A model generated the notes under the pieces. It was not told where the DNA came from and searched no databases. It worked only from the letters and a program-made list of their open reading frames with translations. From positions 3,844,001 to 3,908,000 of the forward strand of contig OY781463.1 of NCBI GenBank assembly GCA_963676725.1: a stretch of 64,000 bases of DNA, written 5' to 3'. The position numbers and the translations under genes were made by a program. This DNA is from G963662905 sp963676725. GTDB taxonomy: Bacteria > Bacteroidota > Bacteroidia > Bacteroidales > WRLA01. Of the stretch, positions 44,559 to 53,098 are shown in pieces. Position 1 is the stretch's first letter, and each line of letters starts with the position of its first letter.

Positions 44559-45206
44559 ATGATAAAGATTAAAGCATTCATTTTTAATAGCTTCAGAGTC
44601 AATACCTATATACTTGCCGATGACACCAACGAATGTGTGATCATTGATCCGGGCTGCGGCACTGAGGAAGAACGAAATGAATTAAGAACATTTATAAGCG
44701 AGCAAAATCTAAAGCCCACTAAGCTCATTAACACACATATGCACCTCGATCACATCTTAGGAAATACCTGGGTTACCAAAACATATGGATTAAAACCCAT
44801 CGCTCATCCTGCGAGTCAAATATTCTGGGAATCAGCTGAAGAGTTTGGCAAAGCAATGGCCATACCTGTTGATGATATCGCTGCTCCGGAAAATTTTGTG
44901 GAAGAAAATGATACTATCGCTTTTGGAAACGCCAGCTTAAAAGTTATTTATGCTCCAGGTCATGCAGATGGCAGTATTTGCCTGTATTGCGAAGAAGATC
45001 ATTTTCTGATAAGTGGCGATGTGCTTTTCAGAGACAGTATAGGAAGAACCGACTTACCTACAGGCAATTACGATAAATTACGCGAAACTATTATTACAAA
45101 ACTCTTTTCTTTGCCTGATGAAACCCTCGTTTTTTCCGGACATGGCCCTCACACAACAATAGGATATGAGAAAAAAAATAATCCTTTTGTATATCTGGCA
45201 AATTAA
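44559..45206 (+). CDS. MBL-fold metallohydrolase (glyoxalase II-like)
   Basis: A 215-residue cytoplasmic metallo-beta-lactamase-fold hydrolase with the two-metal motif 'THMHLDH' (about 58-64), 'YAPGHADGSICLY', 'LISGDVLF' and 'VFSGHGPHT'. The compact size and the 'GSIGRTDLP'-like block ('DSIGRTDLPTGNY') match the YcbL/type II glyoxalase II group, which hydrolyse thioesters. It converges on the glycosyltransferase gene with a 5-nt gap and no visible terminator. Confidence 0.9.
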   Translation: MIKIKAFIFNSFRVNTYILADDTNECVIIDPGCGTEEERNELRTFISEQNLKPTKLINTHMHLDHILGNTWVTKTYGLKPIAHPASQIFWESAEEFGKAMAIPVDDIAAPENFVEENDTIAFGNASLKVIYAPGHADGSICLYCEEDHFLISGDVLFRDSIGRTDLPTGNYDKLRETIITKLFSLPDETLVFSGHGPHTTIGYEKKNNPFVYLAN

Positions 45207-45211
45207 AGTCG

Positions 45212-46207
45212 TCAGGAATGAAACAACCTAAGAACATCCAAAACTATTTGATCCGCATCTTGCTGCATCATACAATTAAAATGGCCTTTGGGGCACTTCT
45301 TAAATCCAATTTTGCTGCATGGGCGGCATTTCAAATCCCGAACCTCAGCAAAAACAGAATTTAATTCATTTTGAGGCATATATGGGGTCATACCAAATTG
45401 AGGAACAGTATTTCCCCAAACAGAAACTATTTTTTTCTGAAAAGCAGCGGCAATATGCATCAGGCCTGTATCTGCTGTGAGCACAATAGAACTTCGGCGA
45501 ATAAGATCGGCCGATTGATTTATTGAAAAACCTCCGCAAGCATTGAATATCATACTATTTGATAGTGTCTCGCAGAGCCCTTCTGCTTTGACCCTATCCT
45601 CTGGCCCGCCCATAAGTACAATTGGATGAGGGAGCTTCTGAATAATTTTGACAAGTAATGCTTCAGGGATTTGCTTGGTTGTATGCTTGGCGCCGATCAC
45701 CACAGCAATAAACTTCTGATGAAAAGCTTCAGGCAATTCGGTTAAATTGATCTTTTCATCCTGCGGCAAAAAATAGTCCAAGCCTTGATGATCGTTTTGC
45801 ACCTTGATAGCCTTTGCAGCATTAAAATATCTGTCAACAATATGTATATCAGGCAAAAAATCCCTTTTCGTATGGACTAAAAGCCATTTACGCGCATTCA
45901 ATTTATTAAAACCTCCGGCAGTTTTTCCCAATCCAATGCAAAGCAAACGTGAACGCATGCTGCGATGAAGATCGACAACAGCATCAAAACCAATTTTTCG
46001 CAAATCAACAATTGATTGCATCAGATCTCCTTCAAAAGCGTGAATTTTAGAAATATAAGGATTTGCTTTGAGCAATGGAACAAAAGCCTTTTTCGTAAGA
46101 TAGTGGATTTCTGCCGATGGATACGCATGATGAATGCAGCGCAATACAGGCGTTGTTAGCACAATATCGCCTATGGAACTAAACCGTATCACTAAAATTT
46201 TATTCAT
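45212..46207 (-). CDS. Glycosyltransferase family 9 (heptosyltransferase-like)
   Basis: A 331-residue GT-B enzyme of the ADP-heptose:LPS heptosyltransferase family, adding a sugar to the LPS core at the inner membrane. Start at 46207 begins 'MNKILVIRFSSIGDIVLTTP', the family's opening strand and Gly-Asp-x2 loop; a start three codons earlier would fall at or before the transcription start. C-terminal donor site: 'SSIVLTADTGLMHIAAAF' and 'VSVWGNTVPQFG'. The final cysteine-rich part ('LKCRPCSKIGFKKCP', 'HFNCM') is common in GT9 proteins of this phylum. Acceptor unknown. Confidence 0.9.
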   Translation of the reverse strand: MNKILVIRFSSIGDIVLTTPVLRCIHHAYPSAEIHYLTKKAFVPLLKANPYISKIHAFEGDLMQSIVDLRKIGFDAVVDLHRSMRSRLLCIGLGKTAGGFNKLNARKWLLVHTKRDFLPDIHIVDRYFNAAKAIKVQNDHQGLDYFLPQDEKINLTELPEAFHQKFIAVVIGAKHTTKQIPEALLVKIIQKLPHPIVLMGGPEDRVKAEGLCETLSNSMIFNACGGFSINQSADLIRRSSIVLTADTGLMHIAAAFQKKIVSVWGNTVPQFGMTPYMPQNELNSVFAEVRDLKCRPCSKIGFKKCPKGHFNCMMQQDADQIVLDVLRLFHS

Positions 46208-46221
46208 GCCGCACATCTTGG

Positions 46222-46229
46222 CAAAATTA
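46222..46229 (-). promoter_or_regulatory. -7 promoter element (TAATTTTG) of the GT9 gene
   Basis: The plus strand reads CAAAATTA; transcription would start about 46215, a few bases before the ATG at 46207. It overlaps the divergent tatD promoter region. Confidence 0.5.
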
Positions 46230-46234
46230 GGAAA

Positions 46235-46253
46235 TATTTTTGCGTTACTTTTG
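46235..46253 (+). promoter_or_regulatory. Two overlapping candidate -7 elements of tatD
   Basis: TATTTTTG (46235-46242) and TACTTTTG (46246-46253) both match TAnnTTTG. The first gives a leader of about 10 nt; the second would make the mRNA nearly leaderless. Neither has a TTG at ideal -33 spacing. Confidence 0.45.
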
Positions 46254-46257
46254 CAAA

Positions 46258-47031
46258 ATGGAATTTATTGATACACATACACATTTATATCTCGATGAAT
46301 TTTCCGAAGACAGGGAAGGTGTATTGCTGAACGCCCAAAATGCAGGCGTTCAAAAATTCTTACTACCAAACATAGACAGCAAAAGCTTGCCTGCCTTATT
46401 GGAATTATGCGCAAAACATCCCAATAGCTGTTACCCTATGATTGGGCTTCATCCCACATCGGTAAATAAAGAATACGAAAAAGAACTTCAAATTGTTGAA
46501 AATCAATTAAAAAAAGGAGACTTTATTGCCATCGGAGAGGTTGGGATTGATTTATATTGGGACAAAAGTTTCAAAAAAGAGCAGTATACTGCTTTCAGAA
46601 CGCAAATACAATGGTCTTTGGATTATCATCTCCCCTTAATTATTCACAGCCGCGATGCACATCGGGAAATTATGGATATTGTTGGGGACTACAAAAATAC
46701 GGGTCTAAAAGGTATCTTTCATTGCTTCACAGGAAGTGAGGAGGAGGCGTTAGAAATAATTGACCATGGATTTTTATTAGGGATTGGCGGGGTTTTAAGC
46801 TTTAAAAACAGCAAACTTAAGGAGAGCATTGCAAACATTCCTCTGGAGCATATTGTTTTAGAGACGGACTCCCCATTTTTAGCTCCTGCCCCATATCGCG
46901 GAAAGCGCAACGAAAGCGCTTACATAGCTATTATCGCAGAACATTTAGCGCGAATAAAACAGCAAAACATTGAAGAAGTCGCATATAGGACGACACAAAA
47001 CGCCATCAATTTGTTTCATATTACATTGTAA
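46258..47031 (+). CDS. tatD: TatD family metal-dependent DNase/hydrolase
   Basis: A 257-residue TIM-barrel hydrolase with 'FIDTHTHLYLDEF' at the N-terminus, 'GEVGIDLYW', 'LIIHSRDA', 'IFHCFTGS' and 'VLETDSPFLAPAP', the TatD metal-site blocks. TatD proteins act as 3'-5' exonucleases in DNA quality control. Start at 46258 is fixed by the conserved first strand; an earlier frame start lies on the -7 motif. The asparaginase gene begins 6 nt after its stop, so they form an operon. Confidence 0.93.
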   Translation: MEFIDTHTHLYLDEFSEDREGVLLNAQNAGVQKFLLPNIDSKSLPALLELCAKHPNSCYPMIGLHPTSVNKEYEKELQIVENQLKKGDFIAIGEVGIDLYWDKSFKKEQYTAFRTQIQWSLDYHLPLIIHSRDAHREIMDIVGDYKNTGLKGIFHCFTGSEEEALEIIDHGFLLGIGGVLSFKNSKLKESIANIPLEHIVLETDSPFLAPAPYRGKRNESAYIAIIAEHLARIKQQNIEEVAYRTTQNAINLFHITL

Positions 47032-47037
47032 TATATT

Positions 47038-48069
47038 ATGACCGAAAACACATCCATACTGGTGATTTATACCGGGGGAACTATTGGAATGATTCAAAAT
47101 GCCGAAGGCGCTTTGGTCCCTTTTAATTTCGACAACATTTATAAGCAAATTCCTGTTTTAAAACAGTTTCATTTTAAAATAGATTCAATTTCTTTTGACC
47201 CACTGATTGACAGTTCGGATATGTCGCCCGAATTATGGATAGAGTTGGCCACACTCATAAAAAGCAATTACGAACAATACGATGGTTTTGTAATCCTACA
47301 TGGAACAGATACCATGTCTTATACAGCTTCTGCATTAAGTTTTATGCTGGAAAACCTATCGAAGCCCGTTGTTCTTACAGGGTCTCAATTACCATTGGGC
47401 ATGTTGCGGACTGATGGGCGAGAAAATTTTATAACAGCGATAGAAATTGCAGCCAGTTATGAAGATGAAACGGCGATTGTGCCGGAAGTTTGTATCTATT
47501 TCGAAAACACTCTATTTCGGGGCAATCGCACAACGAAATTCAATGCAGAGGATTTTGACGCTTTTATTTCCCCGAATTATCCACCATTGGCAGAAGCCGG
47601 AATTCACTTAAAATTCAATAAAGCGAAGATTTCAAAATCGAAATTTAAAAAACTAAAAATACACACTGCTCTAAATCAGGATATTTGCGTATTAAAACTT
47701 TTTCCCGGGATACGTCAGGAAATTGTTGATTCTATTTTAGAAACTCAGGGCTTAAAGGCAATAATTATTGAGGCCTATGGCTCCGGAAACACGCCCACAA
47801 CGGAATGGTTTACCCAATCAATCCGTAATGCGGCAGAGCGGGGAGTAATTATATTTGTTGTCAGCCAATGCAAAAAAGGAGCCGTTGATATTGGCAAGTA
47901 TCAGGCAAGCATGCATTTAAGGCATGAAAATATTGTTGGTGGTGCTGATATCAGCATAGAGTCGGCCATCAGCAAATTGATGGTGCTTTTAGGGAGTAAT
48001 CAAGAGCATTCGGAGATATTAAAAAAATTAAAACGCTCTTTACGCGGAGAATTAACAATTGAAGCATAA
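47038..48069 (+). CDS. ansA: Type I (cytoplasmic) L-asparaginase
   Basis: A 343-residue asparaginase converting asparagine to aspartate and ammonia. The two active-site threonines are in 'YTGGTIGMI' (residues ~11-19) and 'LHGTDTMSYTASAL'; 'VLTGSQLPLG' and 'EAYGSGNTP' complete the pocket. No signal peptide, consistent with the low-affinity cytoplasmic type. Second gene of the tatD operon; the pairing of tatD with ansA is frequent in Bacteroidota. Confidence 0.93.
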   Translation: MTENTSILVIYTGGTIGMIQNAEGALVPFNFDNIYKQIPVLKQFHFKIDSISFDPLIDSSDMSPELWIELATLIKSNYEQYDGFVILHGTDTMSYTASALSFMLENLSKPVVLTGSQLPLGMLRTDGRENFITAIEIAASYEDETAIVPEVCIYFENTLFRGNRTTKFNAEDFDAFISPNYPPLAEAGIHLKFNKAKISKSKFKKLKIHTALNQDICVLKLFPGIRQEIVDSILETQGLKAIIIEAYGSGNTPTTEWFTQSIRNAAERGVIIFVVSQCKKGAVDIGKYQASMHLRHENIVGGADISIESAISKLMVLLGSNQEHSEILKKLKRSLRGELTIEA

Positions 48070-48236
48070 AAATTCATTTTAGTAAATAGCATGCTATTTC
48101 AGGCAATATCAATGAGTAAGCCCCGTTATAACAAAGCATTCTAAATTCTAAATAGTGTGCTAAGATATGAGAGGAGAAAGTATTTTTTGTATATTAGCAG
48201 CCTGAATTTCTTGGCGTACAATGTTCTTTTACAAAA

Positions 48237-48325
<89 letters not shown>

Positions 48326-48384
48326 AATAATTTTAGAGACGAAACTAATCAAAATCACTTATTCAAAATCAATTAAAATAAGCT

Positions 48385-49203
48385 ATGAAAAAGTTTTTTG
48401 CACTTTTAGCGATTGCAGGAATTCTTACATTCGGTGTTTCCAACACTGTTATGGCCCAAGACAATAACACGGGCGCTGATACAACGATGGTTGCAACCGA
48501 TACTACAGTTGTTGATGAAGTAATTGCTGTAGAAGAAACCCTCACAGAACCAGTTGTAGAAGAATCTTCTACTTTCCATCAAATCTTGAAGGAAAAATTT
48601 ATTGAAGGTGACCCGGGATTTATGGGTATTGTATTGCTGGCATTAATATTAGGTTTGGCATTGGTTATTGAAAGGATTATTTATTTGAACCTTTCTACTA
48701 CCAACACCAAAAAGTTAATTAACAAAGTAGAAACTGCTCTTGAAACAGGTGGTATTGAAGCAGCAAAAGACATTTGCCGCGACACCAGAGGTCCTGTTGC
48801 AAGTATTTTCTTCCAAGGACTTGATCGTTATGATGAAGGTCTGGAAAACGTTGAAAAAGCAATTGTTTCTTATGGTGGTGTTTTGATGGGCCGTTTAGAA
48901 AAAGGTTTATCATGGATTGCACTATTTATTGCCTTGGCTCCTATGCTTGGTTTTATGGGTACAGTAATTGGTATGATTCAAGCCTTTGATACTATTGAGG
49001 CAGTTGGTGATATCAGCCCGGCAGTTGTTGCTGGTGGTATTAAAGTAGCCCTTTTGACTACAGTATTTGGTCTTATTGTTGCCATCATCCTCCAGATTTT
49101 CTACAACTATTGTGTCGCTAAAATCGACAGTATCGTGAATGATATGGAAGACAGTTCCATTTCTTTCATCGACATTTTGAGCAAATTTAAAGCGAGCAAA
49201 TAA
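48385..49203 (+). CDS. exbB: ExbB/MotA/TolQ-type proton channel subunit
   Basis: A 272-residue inner-membrane channel protein that with ExbD uses the proton gradient to energise TonB. It begins with a signal-like helix (1-24, 'MKKFFALLAIAGIL...VMAQ') and an acidic Thr/Val/Glu linker (25-62), an N-terminal extension typical of Bacteroidota. The core has helices at ~72-95, ~170-198 ('APMLGFMGTVIGMIQAF') and ~212-240 ('VALLTTVFGLIVAIILQ'), holding the conserved threonines. First gene of a four-gene operon with two ExbD proteins and a small membrane protein; no tonB gene is included. Confidence 0.92.
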   Translation: MKKFFALLAIAGILTFGVSNTVMAQDNNTGADTTMVATDTTVVDEVIAVEETLTEPVVEESSTFHQILKEKFIEGDPGFMGIVLLALILGLALVIERIIYLNLSTTNTKKLINKVETALETGGIEAAKDICRDTRGPVASIFFQGLDRYDEGLENVEKAIVSYGGVLMGRLEKGLSWIALFIALAPMLGFMGTVIGMIQAFDTIEAVGDISPAVVAGGIKVALLTTVFGLIVAIILQIFYNYCVAKIDSIVNDMEDSSISFIDILSKFKASK

Positions 49204-49228
49204 TTTTTAACCTTTAGTCCTTATAATT

Positions 49229-49669
49229 ATGGATAAGAAAGTAATTCTCATTTTCAAAATTATCTCGTGGATTATTATGGCACTTGCAATTGTGCTACAA
49301 TTAATGGTTCTCGTGAAAGGTGCTGACGGTATTACCGAAGATTCACCTGTTCTCAATAATTTTATAAACCTGAGTTTCATTGCATTAGGAATAGCAGCAG
49401 CTGGTGCTATCCTATTTCCGATATTTGAGATTTTTAGCAGCCCAAAAAGCGCTATTAAAATTTTAATTAGTGTTGCCGGTCTCATTATTGTAGGTTTTAT
49501 ATCCTACAGTTTAGCAGGCAATACCTTATCGGAAGTAAAATTAGTTAATCTGGAAACAACAGCAGAAGTTTCAAAATTAGTAGGTGCAGCATTATACTTT
49601 ACCTATATCGTTGGGGCACTTGCTATTCTTTCGATTATCTATGCATCTATTTCCAGTGCCTTGAAATAA
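49229..49669 (+). CDS. Four-helix membrane protein of the exb operon, function unknown
   Basis: A 146-residue protein that is almost entirely membrane: helices at about 4-29, 47-70, 75-98 and 114-140. It has no domain I can name. Position between exbB and the two exbD genes recurs in Bacteroidota exb operons, so it may be an accessory subunit of the motor complex; this is inferred only from gene order. It starts 25 nt after exbB stops and ends 19 nt before exbD. Confidence 0.8.
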   Translation: MDKKVILIFKIISWIIMALAIVLQLMVLVKGADGITEDSPVLNNFINLSFIALGIAAAGAILFPIFEIFSSPKSAIKILISVAGLIIVGFISYSLAGNTLSEVKLVNLETTAEVSKLVGAALYFTYIVGALAILSIIYASISSALK

Positions 49670-49688
49670 TAAAGCAAAATAAATTATT

Positions 49689-50264
49689 ATGGCCTCAAGA
49701 AAAACTCCGGAACTTAATGCGAGCTCCATGGCAGATATCGCTTTCCTGCTGTTGATCTTCTTCCTCGTTACCACAACGATGGACGTAGACACAGGTATTA
49801 CCAGGAAGCTTCCTCCGCCACCGGATCCGGCACAAAAACCTCCTGAAATTAAAGACAGGAATATCTTTAATGTTCTGGTGAATAAATATGATGGTCTTAT
49901 GGTTGAAGGAAAACCTTCTGACATCTCCACATTGAAAGAGGATGCAAAAGAGTTTCTTGGTAATCCCTACAATCGTGAAGACCTCCCCGAAAAATCAATG
50001 CGTTTCATCGAAGGAATTGGTGATATTATGGTTTCAAAAGGGGTAATTTCACTTAAGAACGACCGTGGTACTTCATATGATATGTATATACAGGTTCAGA
50101 ATGAATTAACTGCCGCAGTGAATGAACTCAGAAATGAGCTGTCGAAAGACAAATTCGGAATGAAATTCGACGATTTAAAAGACGAAGACAAAATCAATGC
50201 GATTCAAACAGCCATTCCTGTTTCCGTTTCAGAAGCTGAACCCGAAAATATAGGAGACAAATAG
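49689..50264 (+). CDS. exbD: ExbD/TolR-family biopolymer transport protein, copy 1
   Basis: A 191-residue protein with one N-terminal transmembrane helix ('MADIAFLLLIFFLVTTTM') holding the essential proton-carrying Asp16, followed by a periplasmic domain. A proline-rich segment 'KLPPPPDPAQKPP' follows the helix, as in other long ExbD forms. The periplasmic part (~50-190) is longer than in E. coli ExbD (141 aa). Two nucleotides separate it from the second exbD, so the two are made together. Confidence 0.92.
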   Translation: MASRKTPELNASSMADIAFLLLIFFLVTTTMDVDTGITRKLPPPPDPAQKPPEIKDRNIFNVLVNKYDGLMVEGKPSDISTLKEDAKEFLGNPYNREDLPEKSMRFIEGIGDIMVSKGVISLKNDRGTSYDMYIQVQNELTAAVNELRNELSKDKFGMKFDDLKDEDKINAIQTAIPVSVSEAEPENIGDK

Positions 50265-50265
50265 T

Positions 50266-50739
50266 ATGTCAAGATTCAAGAAAAAGGGCTCAAAAGAATT
50301 GCCTGCAGTTTCAACAGCATCCCTGCCTGATATTGTATTTATGCTTTTGTTCTTCTTTATGGTAAGTACAACAATGCGTGAAAACACCCTGCTGGTGAAA
50401 ATTTCTGCTCCTCAGGCTACTGAAGTGCAAAAATTGGAGAAAAAATCATTGGTGAGTTTCATTTATGTTGGCCCTCCAATGAGAAAACAACTTGGTACTG
50501 AATCACGTATCCAGTTGAACGACCAATTTGCCACTACAAATGATATTCAAGACTTTATTCATCAGGAACGTGAAGCTCGTGACGAAGTTGACCGTAAATT
50601 TCTTTATACTTCTTTGAAAGTAGATATGGAAACCAAAATGGGTATTGTTACGGATATCAAACAAGAGCTTAGAAAAGTTGGTGCATTTAAAATCAACTAT
50701 TCTACACGGAAAAAATCCCAGATGGAAAAGAAACGATAG
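50266..50739 (+). CDS. exbD: ExbD/TolR-family biopolymer transport protein, copy 2
   Basis: A 157-residue ExbD paralogue with basic N-terminus, a helix 'LPDIVFMLLFFFMVSTTM' carrying Asp22, and a periplasmic domain ending in a run of basic residues (KKSQMEKKR). It differs strongly from copy 1, so the pair likely forms a heteromeric stator arm in the ExbB pentamer rather than a recent duplicate. Last gene of the operon, followed by a strong terminator. Confidence 0.92.
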   Translation: MSRFKKKGSKELPAVSTASLPDIVFMLLFFFMVSTTMRENTLLVKISAPQATEVQKLEKKSLVSFIYVGPPMRKQLGTESRIQLNDQFATTNDIQDFIHQEREARDEVDRKFLYTSLKVDMETKMGIVTDIKQELRKVGAFKINYSTRKKSQMEKKR

Positions 50740-50761
50740 CTTCTAAGCGTTCTTAATACAC

Positions 50762-50797
50762 AAAAGCGGAAACACAACAATGTTTCCGCTTTTTTTA
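50762..50797 (+). terminator. Terminator of the exb operon
   Basis: GCGGAAACA (50766-50774) pairs with TGTTTCCGC (50781-50789), 6-nt loop, then eight T residues. Confidence 0.9.
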
Positions 50798-51008
50798 TGC
50801 ACTATCCTATCTTTTATATTGATGCCGGTGGCGAAAAATCTTTGCAAGAAAACACGAAATGCAAGCCTATCCATCAACCTCCTTCAGCTTGTTGCAATAA
50901 CTTATAATCACAGATTTAGGCGAGAGCAGTAAACACCCTGAAAGGCTCAGGATTCATGATATGAAAGGGATTCTACTGGAATACAAATCAGGAGATCCAA
51001 GTAATCAC

Positions 51009-51944
51009 TTATTCCTGTGCAATCCCTTGACGCTGATACATCCTGTGGATCAGAAAGACAATCAAAAAGCTGCCAATAGCTGAAGCCAGAATCAATACCG
51101 GTGAAGTAGAATGCCCAAACTCCTCTGCCGAAGTATTTGTATAACCATTAAACATCAGATAAGCTGCTATTGTTGCCACAAGATTATTCACAAAATGTGC
51201 GGCAATCGGTAACCAAATATTTCCGGAGAATACATATAAATATCCCAAAAACAATCCCATAACAAAACGAGGCAAAAACCCATAAAACTGAAGGTGAATC
51301 GCACTAAAAATAAATGCCGATACAATAACAGCAAAATGAGCATTTCTAAACCAGCCCCTGAATAAACGCAGTAATACGCCCCGAAAAACCAATTCTTCTC
51401 CTAATGCAGGCATAATGGCGATCAAGAGTATATTAATAAGTAAGGCAGGAATGCCCTTAACATTTAAAAATAATTCCGTGAGACGCGCTGCTGTGGCTTC
51501 CTGCTCTTTCATCCATGCCTCAAGGCCCGATAAATATTCCGGAAACTTCATGCCTTCGTTAAAGTCAGACAAAGAAATAACAAAAGGGAGGTAGACAAAA
51601 ACTAAAGCAATGCTCAATGTTATGACGGATGCATTCAGGGGTCTTTTAAAACCAATTGCCCGTAAAAACCCTTTGCCATCTGTAAAATAGGTAAATATCA
51701 TTGCCGGAAAAACCAACATTCCCACTTGATTGGCAAACTGCATCAGCTTTAAAAAAGCCAGCTGAGCAGGATTTACAATTTCAGCAGTACTAATAGATTC
51801 AAATAAAAATGAAGAACCCCAAATAAAATACCCCACAAGTACTGCAAGTAAACTGGCGAATAAAAGGGATACGAGCATAATAATAATAAAAAAAAGCAAC
51901 CGAAGACCGGGACTTGTATTGGCAAAAGGAGGAGTATATCTCAT
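51009..51944 (-). CDS. CPBP family intramembrane protease (Abi/Rce1-like)
   Basis: A 311-residue membrane protein with about eight transmembrane helices. The glutamate motif 'GEELVFRGVLL', 'SAIHLQFYGF' and 'AAHFVNNLVA' are the three CPBP metal-site motifs of Rce1-type proteases. In bacteria these proteins are tied to bacteriocin immunity or membrane-protein processing, but this one has no such neighbour. The ATG at 51944 is preferred to an upstream GTG. It stands alone, divergent from dusB. Confidence 0.88.
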   Translation of the reverse strand: MRYTPPFANTSPGLRLLFFIIIMLVSLLFASLLAVLVGYFIWGSSFLFESISTAEIVNPAQLAFLKLMQFANQVGMLVFPAMIFTYFTDGKGFLRAIGFKRPLNASVITLSIALVFVYLPFVISLSDFNEGMKFPEYLSGLEAWMKEQEATAARLTELFLNVKGIPALLINILLIAIMPALGEELVFRGVLLRLFRGWFRNAHFAVIVSAFIFSAIHLQFYGFLPRFVMGLFLGYLYVFSGNIWLPIAAHFVNNLVATIAAYLMFNGYTNTSAEEFGHSTSPVLILASAIGSFLIVFLIHRMYQRQGIAQE

Positions 51945-52021
51945 GGACACTTTCTTATTGGATAATTATTAAAATGATTCGACCGAAATAGCGAAAGCTA
52001 TTATTATCCTGCTCAAATCAC

Positions 52022-52029
52022 TATTTTTG
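52022..52029 (+). promoter_or_regulatory. -7 promoter element (TATTTTTG) of dusB
   Basis: Matches TAnnTTTG, 25 nt before the ATG at 52054. An in-frame codon at 52027 overlaps the element and is therefore not the start. Confidence 0.5.
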
Positions 52030-52053
52030 CAAAAATACAAAGGATTTATCAGG

Positions 52054-53034
52054 ATGAACATAGGCAATGTAAGTTTTCATGACCGCGCTGTTTTTTTGGC
52101 CCCTCTCGAAGATATTACCGATTTACCTTACCGATTGATCTGCAAAGATTATGGAGCAGATTTGGTATATACCGAATTTGTTTCCTCGGAAGCATTGATA
52201 AGGGGGATTGACCGAAGCTTACAAAAAACCCAAATCCTGGAGAAGGAACGCCCTGTTGCCATTCAGATTTTTGGCCACGACATCAATAGTATGGCAAAAG
52301 CAGCAGAGCAAGTTGCAGCGTATTGTCCAGACATTATTGATATAAATTGGGGCTGCCCTGTGCGAAAGGTTGTATCAAAAGGTGCCGGCTCTGCCATTTT
52401 AAAGGATATTCCCAAAATGGTGGCTATAACAAAAGCCGTTGTTGATGCTGTAAACATCCCGGTAACGGTAAAAACACGCTTGGGCTGGGATCATAACAGC
52501 AAACCAATTATTGATGTTGCCGAGCGACTTCAGGATGTAGGCATTAAAGCAATAAGCATTCATGGCCGGACACGTTCACAGCTCTACGGGGGAACAGCAG
52601 ACTGGAGTCTGATTGGGGCAGTAAAAAATAATCCAAGAATGTACATCCCCATCATCGGAAATGGAGATATAGACAGTGCTGAAACAGCCGCAGAAAAATT
52701 CAATACTTATGGTGTGGATGCACTTATGGTAGGCCGCGCTGCCATAGGAAACCCATGGATTTTTACACAAATAAAAGCCTATCTAAATCAAGGAGAGATC
52801 TTGCCATTTCCGAGCATACACGAACGCCTGAGCGTATGCCGCAAGCATTTAGCCGAAGAAATAAAGTATAAGAATGCCCAATCTGCTGTTATTGAAATGA
52901 GAAAACAATATACAAAGTATTTTAAAGGAATTGATGACTTTAAAAAATTTCGGATGCAACTTATGCAAACAACAACAGCCGAAGAAACAGAAGACATATT
53001 TAAAAAAATAGAAGCATATTATTCAAGTTTCTAA
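52054..53034 (+). CDS. dusB: tRNA-dihydrouridine synthase
   Basis: A 326-residue FMN-dependent enzyme that reduces uridine to dihydrouridine in tRNA D-loops. The N-terminal TIM barrel shows 'APLEDITDLPYR', 'QIFGHDI', the catalytic Cys101 in 'NWGCPVRKV' and 'KTRLGWD', with the FMN phosphate site 'IIGNGDI...ALMVGRAAIGNPWIF'. The C-terminal helical domain binds tRNA. The best fit is the DusB subgroup. 'AGGATG' at the start gives weak ribosome binding support. Confidence 0.92.
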   Translation: MNIGNVSFHDRAVFLAPLEDITDLPYRLICKDYGADLVYTEFVSSEALIRGIDRSLQKTQILEKERPVAIQIFGHDINSMAKAAEQVAAYCPDIIDINWGCPVRKVVSKGAGSAILKDIPKMVAITKAVVDAVNIPVTVKTRLGWDHNSKPIIDVAERLQDVGIKAISIHGRTRSQLYGGTADWSLIGAVKNNPRMYIPIIGNGDIDSAETAAEKFNTYGVDALMVGRAAIGNPWIFTQIKAYLNQGEILPFPSIHERLSVCRKHLAEEIKYKNAQSAVIEMRKQYTKYFKGIDDFKKFRMQLMQTTTAEETEDIFKKIEAYYSSF

Positions 53035-53098
53035 AATTTTCTTTAACTTTATTGCTTCAAGAAAATTAGTGCCATAGAATCAATTAATAAACTTTATC

